NCBI GenBank assembly: GCA_958421275.1
Contig: CATZLI010000004.1
Coordinates: 1 to 64,000, forward strand
Direction: 5' to 3'
Source: an uncultured Collinsella sp.
GTDB lineage: Bacteria > Actinomycetota > Coriobacteriia > Coriobacteriales > Coriobacteriaceae
DNA length: 64,000 nucleotides
Part shown: positions 1 through 8,173 of the stretch, piece by piece
How positions within the stretch are numbered: position 1 is the first letter of the stretch
How the letters are laid out: each line of letters starts with the position of its first letter
Position numbers and translations under genes: made by a program
Notes under the pieces: model-generated
The model's database searches: none
Told to the model about the DNA's origin: nothing
The model's input: the letters and a program-made list of their open reading frames with translations, nothing else

Positions 1-23
1 CCGTGGGTTATACCCTAAGAGCA

Positions 24-46
24 AACCACCCTTTTTAAGGGTGGTT
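24..46 (+). terminator. Terminator-like hairpin at the left edge
   Basis: A perfect 10-bp stem (AACCACCCTT / AAGGGTGGTT) with a very short T-rich loop is followed by a weak T run. It probably ends a gene lying beyond the left edge of the window. Confidence 0.45.
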
Positions 47-68
47 CTGATTTTGGGACATGTTTTGG

Positions 69-299
69 ACCCTGTGGTCAAAAAATGCCAAATATGAGTA
101 CTGTTGCAAAAGAGGTGTCATATTTTTCGGCCTGCTCTGAGCGAAAATGGGCTCAAAATCAATCTATCTAACCCCCCCTTAAAGGGCGTTTGACGGCTTT
201 CAACCTCTTCGAATCGCTCAAAGTAGGCAATTTGCTCTCGATTTTGCTGCTACTAAATTGGTGACAGTACTCATATTTGCCACTTTTTGACCACGGGGT
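69..299. repeat. Element with 42-bp terminal inverted repeats
   Basis: Positions 69-110 and 258-299 are inverted copies of each other, matching at 36 of 42 positions, and share the core CAAATATGAGTACTGT. The 147 bp between them contain no convincing reading frame. The structure resembles a small non-autonomous element (MITE-like) or a large folded RNA. No flanking target duplication was recognised. It fills most of the 391-bp gap before the first gene. Confidence 0.55.
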
Positions 300-391
300 A
301 TCCGGAGGGGCCCTCGACAAGCATCTAACGCTACAATAACTACCACGTGGCTGGGTTTGCCGGCCGAATGTGCGATGTCGTGGGAGGGGAC

Positions 392-640
392 ATGGTCGAG
401 TTTACAAAGACGATTAAAGATCCGTTGGGACTGCATGCCCGCCCGGTTGCGTTGCTCTATGACATCATTGCCAAGCATCGTAGCGACGTGTCGGTCAGCA
501 TCAGCGACCGCCATACCGACGGTCGCGACGTTATGGGCCTCATGGCTCTCTACGGCGAGTGCGGCGAGGACATCGTGTTCCGCGTTTCGGGCGTGGATGA
601 GGCCTCCTGCGTCACGTCGATCAGAAACCTCTCGCTCTAA
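392..640 (+). CDS. ptsH: HPr-family phosphocarrier protein, Asp at position 46
   Basis: Phosphocarrier of the sugar phosphotransferase system, 82 residues, the usual HPr length. HPr takes phosphate from enzyme I on a histidine and passes it to EIIA proteins in the cytoplasm. The active site motif LGLHARP puts the phosphorylated histidine at His15, as in the family. The ATG at 392 is chosen because it follows GGGAGGGG and gives a normal HPr N-terminus; an upstream ATG at 347 would add 15 non-family residues. The segment that normally reads K-S46-I-M-G reads R45-D46-V-M-G here, so the serine targeted by HPr kinase is replaced by aspartate. It may be the main HPr or a paralogue used by one pathway. 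No enzyme I gene is adjacent. A glucose-type EIIA lies at 63350. Confidence 0.85.
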   Translation: MVEFTKTIKDPLGLHARPVALLYDIIAKHRSDVSVSISDRHTDGRDVMGLMALYGECGEDIVFRVSGVDEASCVTSIRNLSL

Positions 641-648
641 TCTCAACA

Positions 649-681
649 ATGCAACAAAGGGGACAGTCCCCTTTGTTGCAT
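649..681. repeat. Palindromic repeat, family B relative, probable terminator
   Basis: A 15-16 bp near-perfect stem (ATGCAACAAAGGGGAC / GTCCCCTTTGTTGCAT) sits 9 bp after the HPr stop codon. It belongs with the hairpins built on CAAAGGGGACAG and CCTTTG found at 23436, 38441, 40025, 40987 and 50528. Its position suggests transcription termination. Confidence 0.6.
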
Positions 682-774
682 AAATTGGTATGACAAGGCA
701 CCGCAAAGAGATGGTCTTTGCGGTGCCTCTTTTGTTTCGTATAGGAAACTTTTTCGAAATCTGAATGGGGACCC

Positions 775-834
775 TTTCCAAAAAGTTAACCACGTGCTAG
801 TTTACTAAAGCGAACATAGACGTGGTTAACTTTT
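775..834. promoter_or_regulatory. feo upstream regulatory region with nested inverted repeats
   Basis: A 15-bp perfect inverted repeat (AAAAGTTAACCACGT at 781-795 and its complement at 820-834) encloses CTAGTTTACTAAAG at 797-810, which resembles a DtxR-family operator half-site pair. The 17-mer TTTCCAAAAAGTTAACC at 775-791 occurs again at 54634-54650, ahead of the heavy-metal ATPase locus. This points to shared metal-dependent control. The regulator itself is not in the window. Confidence 0.5.
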
Positions 835-876
835 ATCGCGTCGATGTTGAGGACGAACTGACGTTAGGAGCCACTC

Positions 877-1119
877 ATGTCTTGCGGACCGCAGATGCCG
901 GCCATGCCGCTTTCGATGGTAAAAGCGGGCGAAACCGTGCGCGTGTCTCGTGTAAAGGGCAATGAGGACATGAAGCACCACCTCAAGGACCTCGGCTTTG
1001 TCGAGGGCAACGAAATCCACGTGGTGAGCTCGAGTGGCGCCAATATCATCGTCACGGTGCTGGGCGCACGCTTTGGCATCGATTCCAAAGTTGCCATGCA
1101 CATCATGACCGTCGGTTAG
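877..1119 (+). CDS. feoA: FeoA-domain protein, first copy
   Basis: Small cytoplasmic FeoA (SH3-like) protein of 80 residues that helps FeoB take up ferrous iron. The FeoA core runs from about residue 14 to the end and includes the typical HLKDLGFVEG stretch, which in the family is (R/K)L.(D/E)LG...G. A 13-residue extension (MSCGPQMPAMPLS) containing one cysteine precedes the core. The start is preceded by TTAGGAG. It heads the locus, 39 bp upstream of a second FeoA. Tandem FeoA proteins ahead of FeoB are common in anaerobes. The exact role of each copy cannot be read from sequence. Confidence 0.88.
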   Translation: MSCGPQMPAMPLSMVKAGETVRVSRVKGNEDMKHHLKDLGFVEGNEIHVVSSSGANIIVTVLGARFGIDSKVAMHIMTVG

Positions 1120-1158
1120 TCTGCAGCATTTCATAAAAACCGAAAGGGGGACAAGAGG

Positions 1159-1380
1159 ATGAAGACGTTGGGTGACGTTAAGGTGGGCGAGAGCTCTACC
1201 ATCGTCAAGCTTCACGGTGAGGGCGCGCTTCGCCGCCACCTTATGGACCTGGGGCTCATCAAGGGCACTTCGTTCAAGGTCGTGAAGGTTGCACCGCTCG
1301 GTGATCCGGTCGAGATCAACGTGCGCGGCTACGAGCTTTCCATCCGCAAGGAGGAGGCGGCCGTCGTCGAGGTCCAGTAA
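1159..1380 (+). CDS. feoA: FeoA-domain protein, second copy
   Basis: FeoA-type SH3-like protein of 73 residues with the conserved HLMDLGLIKG stretch and a C-terminal strand RGYELSIRKEEA, where the family usually has G..(I/L)(A/S)LR..EA. This copy is nearer the FeoA consensus than the one before it, so it is the likelier direct FeoB partner. GAAAGGGGGACAAG provides a strong ribosome site. A 123-bp gap containing an IdeR-like box separates it from feoB, so feoB may also have its own regulated start. Confidence 0.9.
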   Translation: MKTLGDVKVGESSTIVKLHGEGALRRHLMDLGLIKGTSFKVVKVAPLGDPVEINVRGYELSIRKEEAAVVEVQ

Positions 1381-1411
1381 GGGCTTGCGGCGCATATTTC
1401 TGCAGATAAAG

Positions 1412-1430
1412 TTAGGTTTTTCTAACTTAA
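1412..1430 (+). promoter_or_regulatory. IdeR/DtxR-like box upstream of feoB
   Basis: TTAGGTTTTTCTAACTTAA matches the established IdeR/DtxR 19-bp consensus (TTAGGTTAG-S-CTAACCTAA) at 15 of 19 positions, including both TTAGGTT and CTAAC arms. Iron-loaded IdeR binding here would repress feoB when iron is plentiful. The match was found by eye. Confidence 0.65.
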
Positions 1431-1503
1431 TGCAGCAACTTTGAAGCACATTATCCAGCCTGCGCGGAGAAAGCAGCGCAGGCACACAAGGAAGAAGGAT
1501 TGA

Positions 1504-3831
1504 ATGGCGGATTCTCAGATCCATGTCGCGCTGGCGGGTAACCCCAACTGCGGCAAGACCACGCTTTTCAACCTGATCACCGGCGCCAACGGCTACGTTG
1601 GCAACTGGCCCGGCGTCACGGTTGAGAAAAAGGAGGCCAAGCTCCTAAGCGACAAGAACGTTACCATCACGGACCTCCCTGGCATCTACTCGCTTTCCCC
1701 CTATAGCCCCGAGGAGCAGTGCTCGCGCGATTACCTCATGAGCGGCGAGCCCGATGTGGTCGTCCAGGTGGTCGACGCCACCAACCTCGAGCGCAACCTG
1801 TACCTGGCGCTTCAGGTTATCGAGACCGGCCTGCCCGTGGTCGTTGCCCTCAACATGGCCGACTTGGTCGAGAAGAACGGCGACAAGATCGACACGGACA
1901 AGCTGTCCAAGAAGCTCGGCTGCCCGGTCATGATGATCTCCGCTCTTAAGAACAAGGGCATCAAGGAGCTGTTCGAGCAGGTCAAGAAGTCCGCTGCTTC
2001 CAAGGGCCAGGTGCCGGAGCACAAGTTCGATTCCTCCATCGAGGACGTTCTGGACCACATCGAGAACAACCTGCCGGCAAGCGTTCCCGCCAACAAGCGC
2101 CGCTACTATGCCGTCAAGCTGTTCGAGCGTGATGCGGATGCCTGCAAGCTCATCAACCTCACCAAGGAGAAGGCCGCTCGCGTCGAAGAGCTGGTCGCTC
2201 AGTGCGAGCAGGATTGCGATGACGACGCCGAGTCCATCATCACCGGTGAGCGCTATGGCGTCATCGCGCACATCATTGACGAGTGTCTCACCAAGGCTCC
2301 GGCAAAGATGAGCACCTCCGAGAAGATCGACCGCGTGGTTACCAACCGTATCCTGGGCCTGCCGATCTTTGTGGTCATCATGTTCTGCGTGTACTACATC
2401 GCCGTTTCCACCCTGGGCGGCACGGTGACCGACTTCACCAACGACCAGCTCTTCGGTACCGACGGCTGGTATGTGCTCGGTCAGGGCCGCGACGCCTACG
2501 ATGAGGCTGTCGAGGCCGCGGGTGACGACGCCGACTCGGTCGACCCGGCGCAGTATGGCCCGTATGTTCCGGGTATTACCACCATGGTCCACGACGCACT
2601 TGTGGCGGGCGGCACTGAGGACGGCGGTCTGGTCGATTCGCTGGTCTGCGACGGCATCGTCGGCGGCCTGGGCGCCATCTTCGGCTTTGTGCCGCAGATG
2701 TTCCTGCTGTTCGTCATGCTGTCCTTCCTGGAGGACTGCGGCTACATGGCCCGCGTCGCCTTCATCATGGACCGCGTGTTCCGCCGCTTCGGCCTGTCCG
2801 GTAAGTCCTTCATCCCCATGCTCGTGTCCTCGGGCTGCGGCGTCCCCGGCGTCATGGCCACCAAGACCATCGAGAACGAGAAGGACCGCCGCATGACGGT
2901 CATGACCACCACGTTCATCCCCTGCGGCGCCAAGCTGCCGATTATCGCCCTGCTCATGGGTTCCATCATCGGCGATTCTTCCACCACCGCCGCGTGGATC
3001 AGCCCGCTCTTCTACTTCCTGGGCGTCTTTGCCGTCATCGCCTCGGGCCTCATGCTCAAGAAGACCAAGCTCTTCGCCGGTCGCCCGACGCCGTTCGTTA
3101 TGGAGCTTCCTGCCTACCACTTCCCGGCGATCCGCTCTTGGGCGCTGCATGTGTGGGAGCGCTGCTGGGCCTTTATCAAAAAGGCCGGTACGGTCATCTT
3201 CGCGTCCACCGTCGTGGTGTGGTTCCTCTCCAACTTTGGTAGCTACAACGGCGCCTTTGGCTTCCTGCCTGCCATGGAGGGCATCCCCGAGGAGTTCATG
3301 GACTACTCCGTGCTCGCCATGCTGGGCAACCTGGTCGCTTGGATCTTCGCCCCGCTCGGCTTTAGCACCTGGCAGGCAACCGCGCTGACTGTCTCTGGCC
3401 TTGTCGCTAAGGAGAACGTCGTCGCCACCGCCGGATCGCTGCTGTCCGTCGCCGACGCGGGCGAGACCGACCCGAGCCTGTGGACCGCGTTTGCCGGCAT
3501 GTTCCCCACCATGGGCGCTTGCGTTGCCTTCGGCGCGTTCAACCTGCTGTGCGCTCCGTGCTTTGCCGCCATTGGCACCATCCGCAACCAGATGGACTCT
3601 GGCAAGTGGACCGCGATTGCCATCGGCTACGAGTGCGCCTTCGCTTGGGTCATCGGCCTGTTCATCAACCAGTTCTACAACCTGCTTGTTCTGGGGCAGT
3701 TTGGTATCTGGACGGTTGTGGCCATTGTGCTGCTGGTTGCGATGCTCTTCCAGATTTTCCGCCCCATGCCCAAACATGCATGGACCGACGAGGACGAGAC
3801 CAACACTGCTTCCGCTGCAGTTTCCGCTTAA
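1504..3831 (+). CDS. feoB: Ferrous iron transporter FeoB
   Basis: Polytopic inner-membrane ferrous iron transporter with a GTP-binding N-terminus, 775 residues, close to the usual 700-800. The G-domain shows G1 GNPNCGKTT at residues 12-20, a G2-region NWPGVTVEKK, G3 DLPGIYSLSP and G4 NMAD. The two membrane gate segments are present: SSGCGVPGVMATKT and FIPCGAKLPIIALL, each with the conserved cysteine. An insertion of roughly 60 acidic residues lies between the first membrane helix and the first gate (coding region about 2430-2640), longer than in the E. coli type. It follows two feoA genes and an IdeR-like box and is followed by a terminator. Confidence 0.97.
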   Translation: MADSQIHVALAGNPNCGKTTLFNLITGANGYVGNWPGVTVEKKEAKLLSDKNVTITDLPGIYSLSPYSPEEQCSRDYLMSGEPDVVVQVVDATNLERNLYLALQVIETGLPVVVALNMADLVEKNGDKIDTDKLSKKLGCPVMMISALKNKGIKELFEQVKKSAASKGQVPEHKFDSSIEDVLDHIENNLPASVPANKRRYYAVKLFERDADACKLINLTKEKAARVEELVAQCEQDCDDDAESIITGERYGVIAHIIDECLTKAPAKMSTSEKIDRVVTNRILGLPIFVVIMFCVYYIAVSTLGGTVTDFTNDQLFGTDGWYVLGQGRDAYDEAVEAAGDDADSVDPAQYGPYVPGITTMVHDALVAGGTEDGGLVDSLVCDGIVGGLGAIFGFVPQMFLLFVMLSFLEDCGYMARVAFIMDRVFRRFGLSGKSFIPMLVSSGCGVPGVMATKTIENEKDRRMTVMTTTFIPCGAKLPIIALLMGSIIGDSSTTAAWISPLFYFLGVFAVIASGLMLKKTKLFAGRPTPFVMELPAYHFPAIRSWALHVWERCWAFIKKAGTVIFASTVVVWFLSNFGSYNGAFGFLPAMEGIPEEFMDYSVLAMLGNLVAWIFAPLGFSTWQATALTVSGLVAKENVVATAGSLLSVADAGETDPSLWTAFAGMFPTMGACVAFGAFNLLCAPCFAAIGTIRNQMDSGKWTAIAIGYECAFAWVIGLFINQFYNLLVLGQFGIWTVVAIVLLVAMLFQIFRPMPKHAWTDEDETNTASAAVSA

Positions 3832-3860
3832 GTCCGAATAAGGATTAACCCCTTTCCACG

Positions 3861-3893
3861 AGCCCGGGTGTCCCAGCGACACTCGGGCTTTTT
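3861..3893 (+). terminator. Terminator after feoB
   Basis: A 12-bp stem (AGCCCGGGTGTC / GACACTCGGGCT) with a 5-nt loop is followed by a T run. It lies 30 bp after the feoB stop codon. Confidence 0.85.
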
Positions 3894-3910
3894 GGTGGGG
3901 GAGATGTGAT

Positions 3911-3953
3911 GTTTCCGCAGATAAAACCGACCAAAATAAACCTGTCCCTTTTT
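3911..3953. repeat. Dispersed repeat, family D copy 1
   Basis: A 42-bp AT-rich segment with core CAGATAAAACC and AAATAAACCTGT. An inverted, roughly 80 percent identical copy lies at 38391-38432. It sits between the feoB terminator and the small Cys-rich gene. Confidence 0.45.
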
Positions 3954-4006
3954 GGTAGGTGGAGAATGGGGTAAAGTAAGTGGTGGTTAACTAGAGGAGG
4001 CTTGCT

Positions 4007-4207
4007 ATGGCACCTATCGATATTGTTGTACTGGCTGTTATCGGTATTGCGTTTGTCGCGGTATGCGTGCGCATCTACCGCAAGGGCACTTGCGCCGACT
4101 GCGCCCAGGGTGGCGTTTGCACGGGGCATTGCTCCAACAAAAAGACGTGCGCCGCGCTTAAAGGCGTAGACAAAATCGCCGAAGACTTGGGCCGCGGTAT
4201 CAAATAA
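4007..4207 (+). CDS. FeoB-associated Cys-rich membrane protein
   Basis: 66-residue membrane peptide. Residues 4-23 form one hydrophobic helix. The rest is a short basic, cysteine-rich tail with six cysteines (CADCAQGGVC and CTGHCSNKKTC spacing). This layout is typical of the FeoB-associated Cys-rich family (PF12669) that sits next to feoB in many anaerobes and may act like FeoC or as an iron-sensing accessory. AGAGGAGG lies 10 bases before the ATG. A terminator separates it from feoB, and GGTTAACT just upstream echoes the feo promoter motif, so it may have its own promoter under the same control. Confidence 0.85.
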   Translation: MAPIDIVVLAVIGIAFVAVCVRIYRKGTCADCAQGGVCTGHCSNKKTCAALKGVDKIAEDLGRGIK

Positions 4208-4220
4208 GGTCCAGACATCC

Positions 4221-4256
4221 AAGCGCCTCGCGAGCATCCGTTCGCGGGGCGCTTTG
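4221..4256 (+). terminator. Terminator-like hairpin after the Cys-rich peptide gene
   Basis: A 13-nt arm pair (AAGCGCCTCGCGA / TCGCGGGGCGCTT) with one mismatch lies 13 bp after the stop codon. The T run is short. Confidence 0.6.
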
Positions 4257-4280
4257 CGCATTTGGGCGCGAGCGCGGTGA

Positions 4281-4379
4281 GTTGAAGAGTATTTTTGGGG
4301 TATCGTTAACTATGTGGTCAACGGCCTGCTCACGGTCGTCCATGCCGCGGCCGGTGCCAAACTCGCGTCGAAGGCATGA
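4281..4379 (+). pseudogene. Possible C-terminal gene remnant
   Basis: A 32-codon stretch between two in-frame stops has no start codon but reads like a real protein tail (YFWGIVNYVVNGLLTVVHAA, then GAKLASKA). It may be the last piece of a deleted gene next to the repeat at the edge of the kdp cluster. Chance is a serious alternative. Confidence 0.25.
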
Positions 4380-4398
4380 CCACCTACCTGGGTCTCTA

Positions 4399-4495
4399 AC
4401 TCCATCCCACCCATCAGTTGCGGTGAAATACGGACTGTTTTGGCTGTCAAAAGCCTCATCTACTCCGTATTCCACCGCAATTTTTTGTGGGGTGG
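4399..4495. repeat. Family C repeat, copy 1, abutting kdpE
   Basis: A ~95-bp palindromic element. Arms TTGCGGTGAAATACGGA and TCCGTATTCCACCGCAA enclose CTGTTTTGGCTGTCAAAAG. A copy in the same orientation lies at 12812-12905, just after kdpC. Read from the minus strand it may terminate the kdpDE transcript, since it ends one base before the kdpE stop codon. Confidence 0.75.
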
Positions 4496-4496
4496 G

Positions 4497-5201
4497 CTAG
4501 AGACGCTGCATGCGGTACCCGACACCCATGTGCGTCTGAATCATCTTGGGGTGAGAGGGGTCTGCTTCGATCTTCTTGCGCAGGGTGCGCATGAACACGC
4601 GCAGACTCGCCAGATCGCTGTCCCAGCTCGTGCCCCATATCTCGCGGGTGATGAAAGTGTGGGTGAGGACCTTGTCGACGTTTTTCGCCAGAAGGACGAG
4701 CAATTTGTACTCGGTTGGGGTGAGCGAGAGCTCGCGTCCGTCTTTCGTCGCGTATCCCGCGGCGTAGTCGATATGCAGCGGACCGTTGTCGAACGTGCTC
4801 GCTTCTGTCGACTCGCTCGACGCCATCGAGGAGCGCCTCAAATTCGCACGGACGCGCGCGAGCAACTCATCCACAGAAAAAGGCTTGGTGAGGTAATCGT
4901 CTGCCCCTGCGTCAAGTGCTGCAATCTTGTCGGAATCTTCGGTGCGCGCCGAAATGACGATAATGGGGACTGCCGACCAGCTTCGGATCTTCGTGATGAC
5001 CTCGATACCGTCAATGTCGGGAAGGCCGAGGTCGAGCATGATGAGGCTGGGGCCGTGCGACACCGCATCCATGATGGCGGCCTGGCCGTTGCATACCTTG
5101 CTCACGACGTAGCCGTGGAGGTCAAGCGCGGTCGAAACGAGGTTTTGAACGGTCAGGTCATCTTCGACCAGGAGGATACGTGGCTTAGCGGTATTATTCA
5201 T
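4497..5201 (-). CDS. kdpE: KdpE response regulator
   Basis: OmpR/PhoB-type response regulator of 234 residues controlling the kdpFABC potassium pump operon. The receiver domain (about 1-120) has the acidic pocket E13-D14-D15, the phosphorylation site Asp57 in LIMLDLGLPD and the lysine in TKPFS. The C-terminal winged helix (about 135-234) contains SLTPTEYKLLVLLAKN and the wing GVGYRM. The ATG at 5201 is chosen because family homology starts there; the frame is open further upstream only because it overlaps kdpD. The first 8 bp overlap the end of kdpD, indicating translational coupling. Phospho-KdpE is expected to activate the divergent kdpFABC promoter. Confidence 0.96.
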   Translation of the reverse strand: MNNTAKPRILLVEDDLTVQNLVSTALDLHGYVVSKVCNGQAAIMDAVSHGPSLIMLDLGLPDIDGIEVITKIRSWSAVPIIVISARTEDSDKIAALDAGADDYLTKPFSVDELLARVRANLRRSSMASSESTEASTFDNGPLHIDYAAGYATKDGRELSLTPTEYKLLVLLAKNVDKVLTHTFITREIWGTSWDSDLASLRVFMRTLRKKIEADPSHPKMIQTHMGVGYRMQRL

Positions 5202-7929
5202 GAATCTCGATCTCCTCGGCGGGCAGGGTAAAACGGAAGACGGCCCCATGGGGGTGGTTGTCGCGAACTTCGATGACGCCGCCATGCGCCTCCACGATGG
5301 AGCGGCAGAGCGACAGCCCAAGGCCGATGCTTCGACGCGAATCCACGGGCCGCGTATTGCTTGAGGTGAAGAAACGCTCAAAGATATGAGGCTTGTCGCA
5401 GTCTGCTACACCCGGCCCATCGTCTGCGACGTCCACCACGATGAACTCACCCTCGCGACGTGCGCTAATGGTGACAGTCGAGTCCTCGGGCGTGTATTTG
5501 AAGGCGTTCATGATGAGATTCGTAAGCACCTGCATGATGAGATGGACGTCGATGCGTACCAGCAGGATGTCGTCAGTGTGCTCGATGGTGACGGCACGTC
5601 CATGCGATGCTTGGGCGACATGGCTGAGGGCGGCCTCGATGACCTCGTCGATGAGCTCGGATGTTAAGTTGAGGCGAATGGTGCCGTCCTCGACGCGTGT
5701 GATGGCGAGGAGGTTTTCCACGGTATCGATAAGCCAGAGGGAGTCGTCGTAGATGGCATCGGCAAGATCGCAGCGTTGTTCGAGGCTGAGCTTCTCGTCG
5801 CTCTTCCGAAGGATTGCCGCAGATCCGGATATAGCCGTGAGGGGTGTCCTCAAATCGTGGCCGATGGAGCGCAAAAGGTTGGCGCGCAGCTGCTCGTTTT
5901 TCGCCAAAACCGCAGCCTCTTCGCGCTCTTGCGCCGCCCGGTCACTTTCGAGCGCCAAGGCGCATTCACCTACGATAGATAGGACGATCGAATGCTCGAA
6001 GGCTTCGATCTCGCGTCCCTCCAGGGCGATGCCGATGACACCGAATACCTTGTCGCCGGTGCGAACCGCGAGGTAGAGACAGCGCGCCTCAGGCAGGGTC
6101 CGCGTGCTTGCGCCCGCGCGCTTGTTGTTGGTGTAGGTCCAGGTTGCAACGGCGCGCTCGTAGTCGGTGAGCAGCGACGCGGATCGGTTTTCGGTGCCAG
6201 CGGACTCATAGAGCGCCTTGCCGAGCGTGCCGTGTTCGGCGGGGTAGAAGACCACGTCGAGTTTTAGCAGTTTGATGAGTTGGTTCATGGCGACGCGGGC
6301 GCACTCCTCCGCGCTATGGGCTTGCTGCAAGAACTGGTTCGTTTCGAGGAGTACGCGCGTTTTGAATGCGTTCTCGGCGGAGGTACGGGCGTTGTCGGCG
6401 ATGCGCGCAGTTAACTCGCCGGCGACCATAGCGGTAGCGAACATGATGCCGAACGTGACCAGATAGCTTCGGTCGTAGCTGGCGAGCGAAAACAGAGGCG
6501 TGACGAAGCAGAAGTTGTAAAGCACTACAGAGAGCACGCTCGATACAATCGTGCAGATACGCCCCGTCGTGGTGACGGCGGTCAGCAGGGCCGTGAGGAT
6601 ATAGAGGGATATGATGCTGGAATCGGCAAATCCCAGATGGCGGAAAGCCGTGCCGATCGCCGTGGCGACAAGAGAGAGGGCCAGCGTGCGAAGCACGTTT
6701 CGGCTGCTGGGCGGCTGCAGGGCGAGTGCACGGCGGCGTCCTTTGGGCCGGGAGGGCGGAGTCGACTGGTCTGGAATGATGTAAATGTCGAGGTTCGGGG
6801 CGAATGTTATGAGCTGTTCTACAAGAGATTTGCGGCCAAAGAGGGCCTGACGGACGCTGCTGCGCTCGCCCGTGCGCCCCATGACGATCTTCGAAATACC
6901 CGACAGGCGCGCGAACTCGGAGATCTGAAACGCGATGTCGTCGCCATAGACGGTTTCCATATGTGCTCCGAGCTGCTCGGCTAGGGCGATATTGGCTGCA
7001 AGCTTGGTGCGCTCATTATCGCTCATGGCTTGCGTGTGCGGGCTCTCTACGAACAGGGCGACGAGCTCGCTGCGAAACGCTTTCGCCATGCGCGCGGCGG
7101 CACGGACGATGCGGGGATTGGTCGGCGCCGGGGAGACACAGACTAAGATACGCTCCCTGGTGTAGTAGTCACGGTTTCCCAGCACGCGTGCGGCGTCTGT
7201 GAGGTGGCCGGTGCGATCGGCGCAGCGGCGCAGCGCGATTTCTCGGAGTGCGGTGAGGTTCTCGACGGTAAAAAAATGCTGTTGCGCTCGGTCGGCTTGT
7301 GCGGGACGGTAGACGAGGCCGGCGCGAAGGCGCTCAAGTAGGTCTTCGGGCTCTATGTCGACGAGCTCGACCTGGTCGGCATCATCGAAGATACGGTCGG
7401 GGATTCGTTCGCTCACGACAATGCCGGTGATGGATGCAACCATGTCGTTTAGGCTCTCGATATGCTGAACGTTCACGGTCGTATAGACGTCGATGCCCGC
7501 ATGTAGAAGTTCCTCGACGTCTCGATAGCGTTTGTCGTGGCGAGACCCCGGCGCATTCGTATGGGCGAGCTCGTCGACAAGGATGAGCTGAGGGGCGCGT
7601 TCGATAGCCGCATCTAGATCGAACTCGCTGAGCGCAATGCCGTTGTGCTCGATGAGTTTACAGGGCACGTTCTCAAGCCCTTGTGCAAGATGGGCAGTTG
7701 CCGGACGTTCGTGCGGCTCGATGTATCCCGCGACGACGTCGACACCTCGCCGCTTGGCGGCGTGGGCGGCTTGAAGCATCGCATAGGTTTTGCCTGTGCC
7801 AGCAGCGTAGCCAAAGAAAATCTTGAGGTGTCCCCGGCTGGTTCGAGCGTCATCGGCGACCTCGTCTTTCTCAATTGCCTTGAGGATGAGGTCTGGATTG
7901 ACGCGAGTGTCCGATGCGTCGCGCTGCAT
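5194..7929 (-). CDS. kdpD: KdpD sensor histidine kinase
   Basis: Membrane sensor kinase for potassium limitation or turgor, 911 residues. The N-terminal KdpD domain has Walker A GYAAGTGKT at about residues 40-48, followed by a universal-stress-protein-like domain (SPAPTNPRIVRAAARMAKAF onward), four closely packed membrane helices around residues 430-530, a GAF-like region, and a kinase core with the phosphorylated His691 in SIGHDLRTPL, the N box NLIMNAFKYTPED and the G box DDGPGV. The ATG at 7929 follows AGAAAGG; upstream in-frame starts add only residues unlike KdpD. It lies divergent to kdpF across 244 bp and overlaps kdpE. Confidence 0.96.
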   Translation of the reverse strand: MQRDASDTRVNPDLILKAIEKDEVADDARTSRGHLKIFFGYAAGTGKTYAMLQAAHAAKRRGVDVVAGYIEPHERPATAHLAQGLENVPCKLIEHNGIALSEFDLDAAIERAPQLILVDELAHTNAPGSRHDKRYRDVEELLHAGIDVYTTVNVQHIESLNDMVASITGIVVSERIPDRIFDDADQVELVDIEPEDLLERLRAGLVYRPAQADRAQQHFFTVENLTALREIALRRCADRTGHLTDAARVLGNRDYYTRERILVCVSPAPTNPRIVRAAARMAKAFRSELVALFVESPHTQAMSDNERTKLAANIALAEQLGAHMETVYGDDIAFQISEFARLSGISKIVMGRTGERSSVRQALFGRKSLVEQLITFAPNLDIYIIPDQSTPPSRPKGRRRALALQPPSSRNVLRTLALSLVATAIGTAFRHLGFADSSIISLYILTALLTAVTTTGRICTIVSSVLSVVLYNFCFVTPLFSLASYDRSYLVTFGIMFATAMVAGELTARIADNARTSAENAFKTRVLLETNQFLQQAHSAEECARVAMNQLIKLLKLDVVFYPAEHGTLGKALYESAGTENRSASLLTDYERAVATWTYTNNKRAGASTRTLPEARCLYLAVRTGDKVFGVIGIALEGREIEAFEHSIVLSIVGECALALESDRAAQEREEAAVLAKNEQLRANLLRSIGHDLRTPLTAISGSAAILRKSDEKLSLEQRCDLADAIYDDSLWLIDTVENLLAITRVEDGTIRLNLTSELIDEVIEAALSHVAQASHGRAVTIEHTDDILLVRIDVHLIMQVLTNLIMNAFKYTPEDSTVTISARREGEFIVVDVADDGPGVADCDKPHIFERFFTSSNTRPVDSRRSIGLGLSLCRSIVEAHGGVIEVRDNHPHGAVFRFTLPAEEIEIHE

Positions 7930-8173
7930 AGCGTAGCCTTTCTGAAGCGTTGTCCATGCGTGCATACGCGGTGAGGACGCCACTGTATGCTCGCGAGGTC
8001 GAGTATAGGCGCACTGCAGCCGCAATAGTGCTTTCTACCTGCATCTTTACGGCATCTTAAGGACGTGAGCCCCGGCCCTCACGCCTCTTTAATCCCTAGA
8101 AGCGTTTACTGTCCCCAGGCGCTTGCGAGAGCAGGCGTCCGAGACATCGGACCGCGCGTGAAAGGGGCGGTAA
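7930..8173. promoter_or_regulatory. Divergent kdpD/kdpF control region
   Basis: The 244-bp region between the two transcription units holds a direct repeat in 11-bp phase, CATCTTTACGG at 8042-8052 and CATCTTAAGGA at 8053-8063. Tandem 11-bp repeats are the usual binding pattern for OmpR/PhoB-type regulators, so this is a candidate KdpE site. No convincing -10/-35 pair was recognised. Confidence 0.4.

Noticed and set aside
1645..3882. 745-codon open frame on the minus strand opposite feoB
   Set aside because: It is the antisense of a clearly conserved gene. Long antisense frames are common at this G+C, and the predicted protein is low-complexity with no domain.
4440..5231. 263-codon plus-strand frame opposite kdpE
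   Set aside because: Antisense to a response regulator with all active-site residues; no domain of its own.
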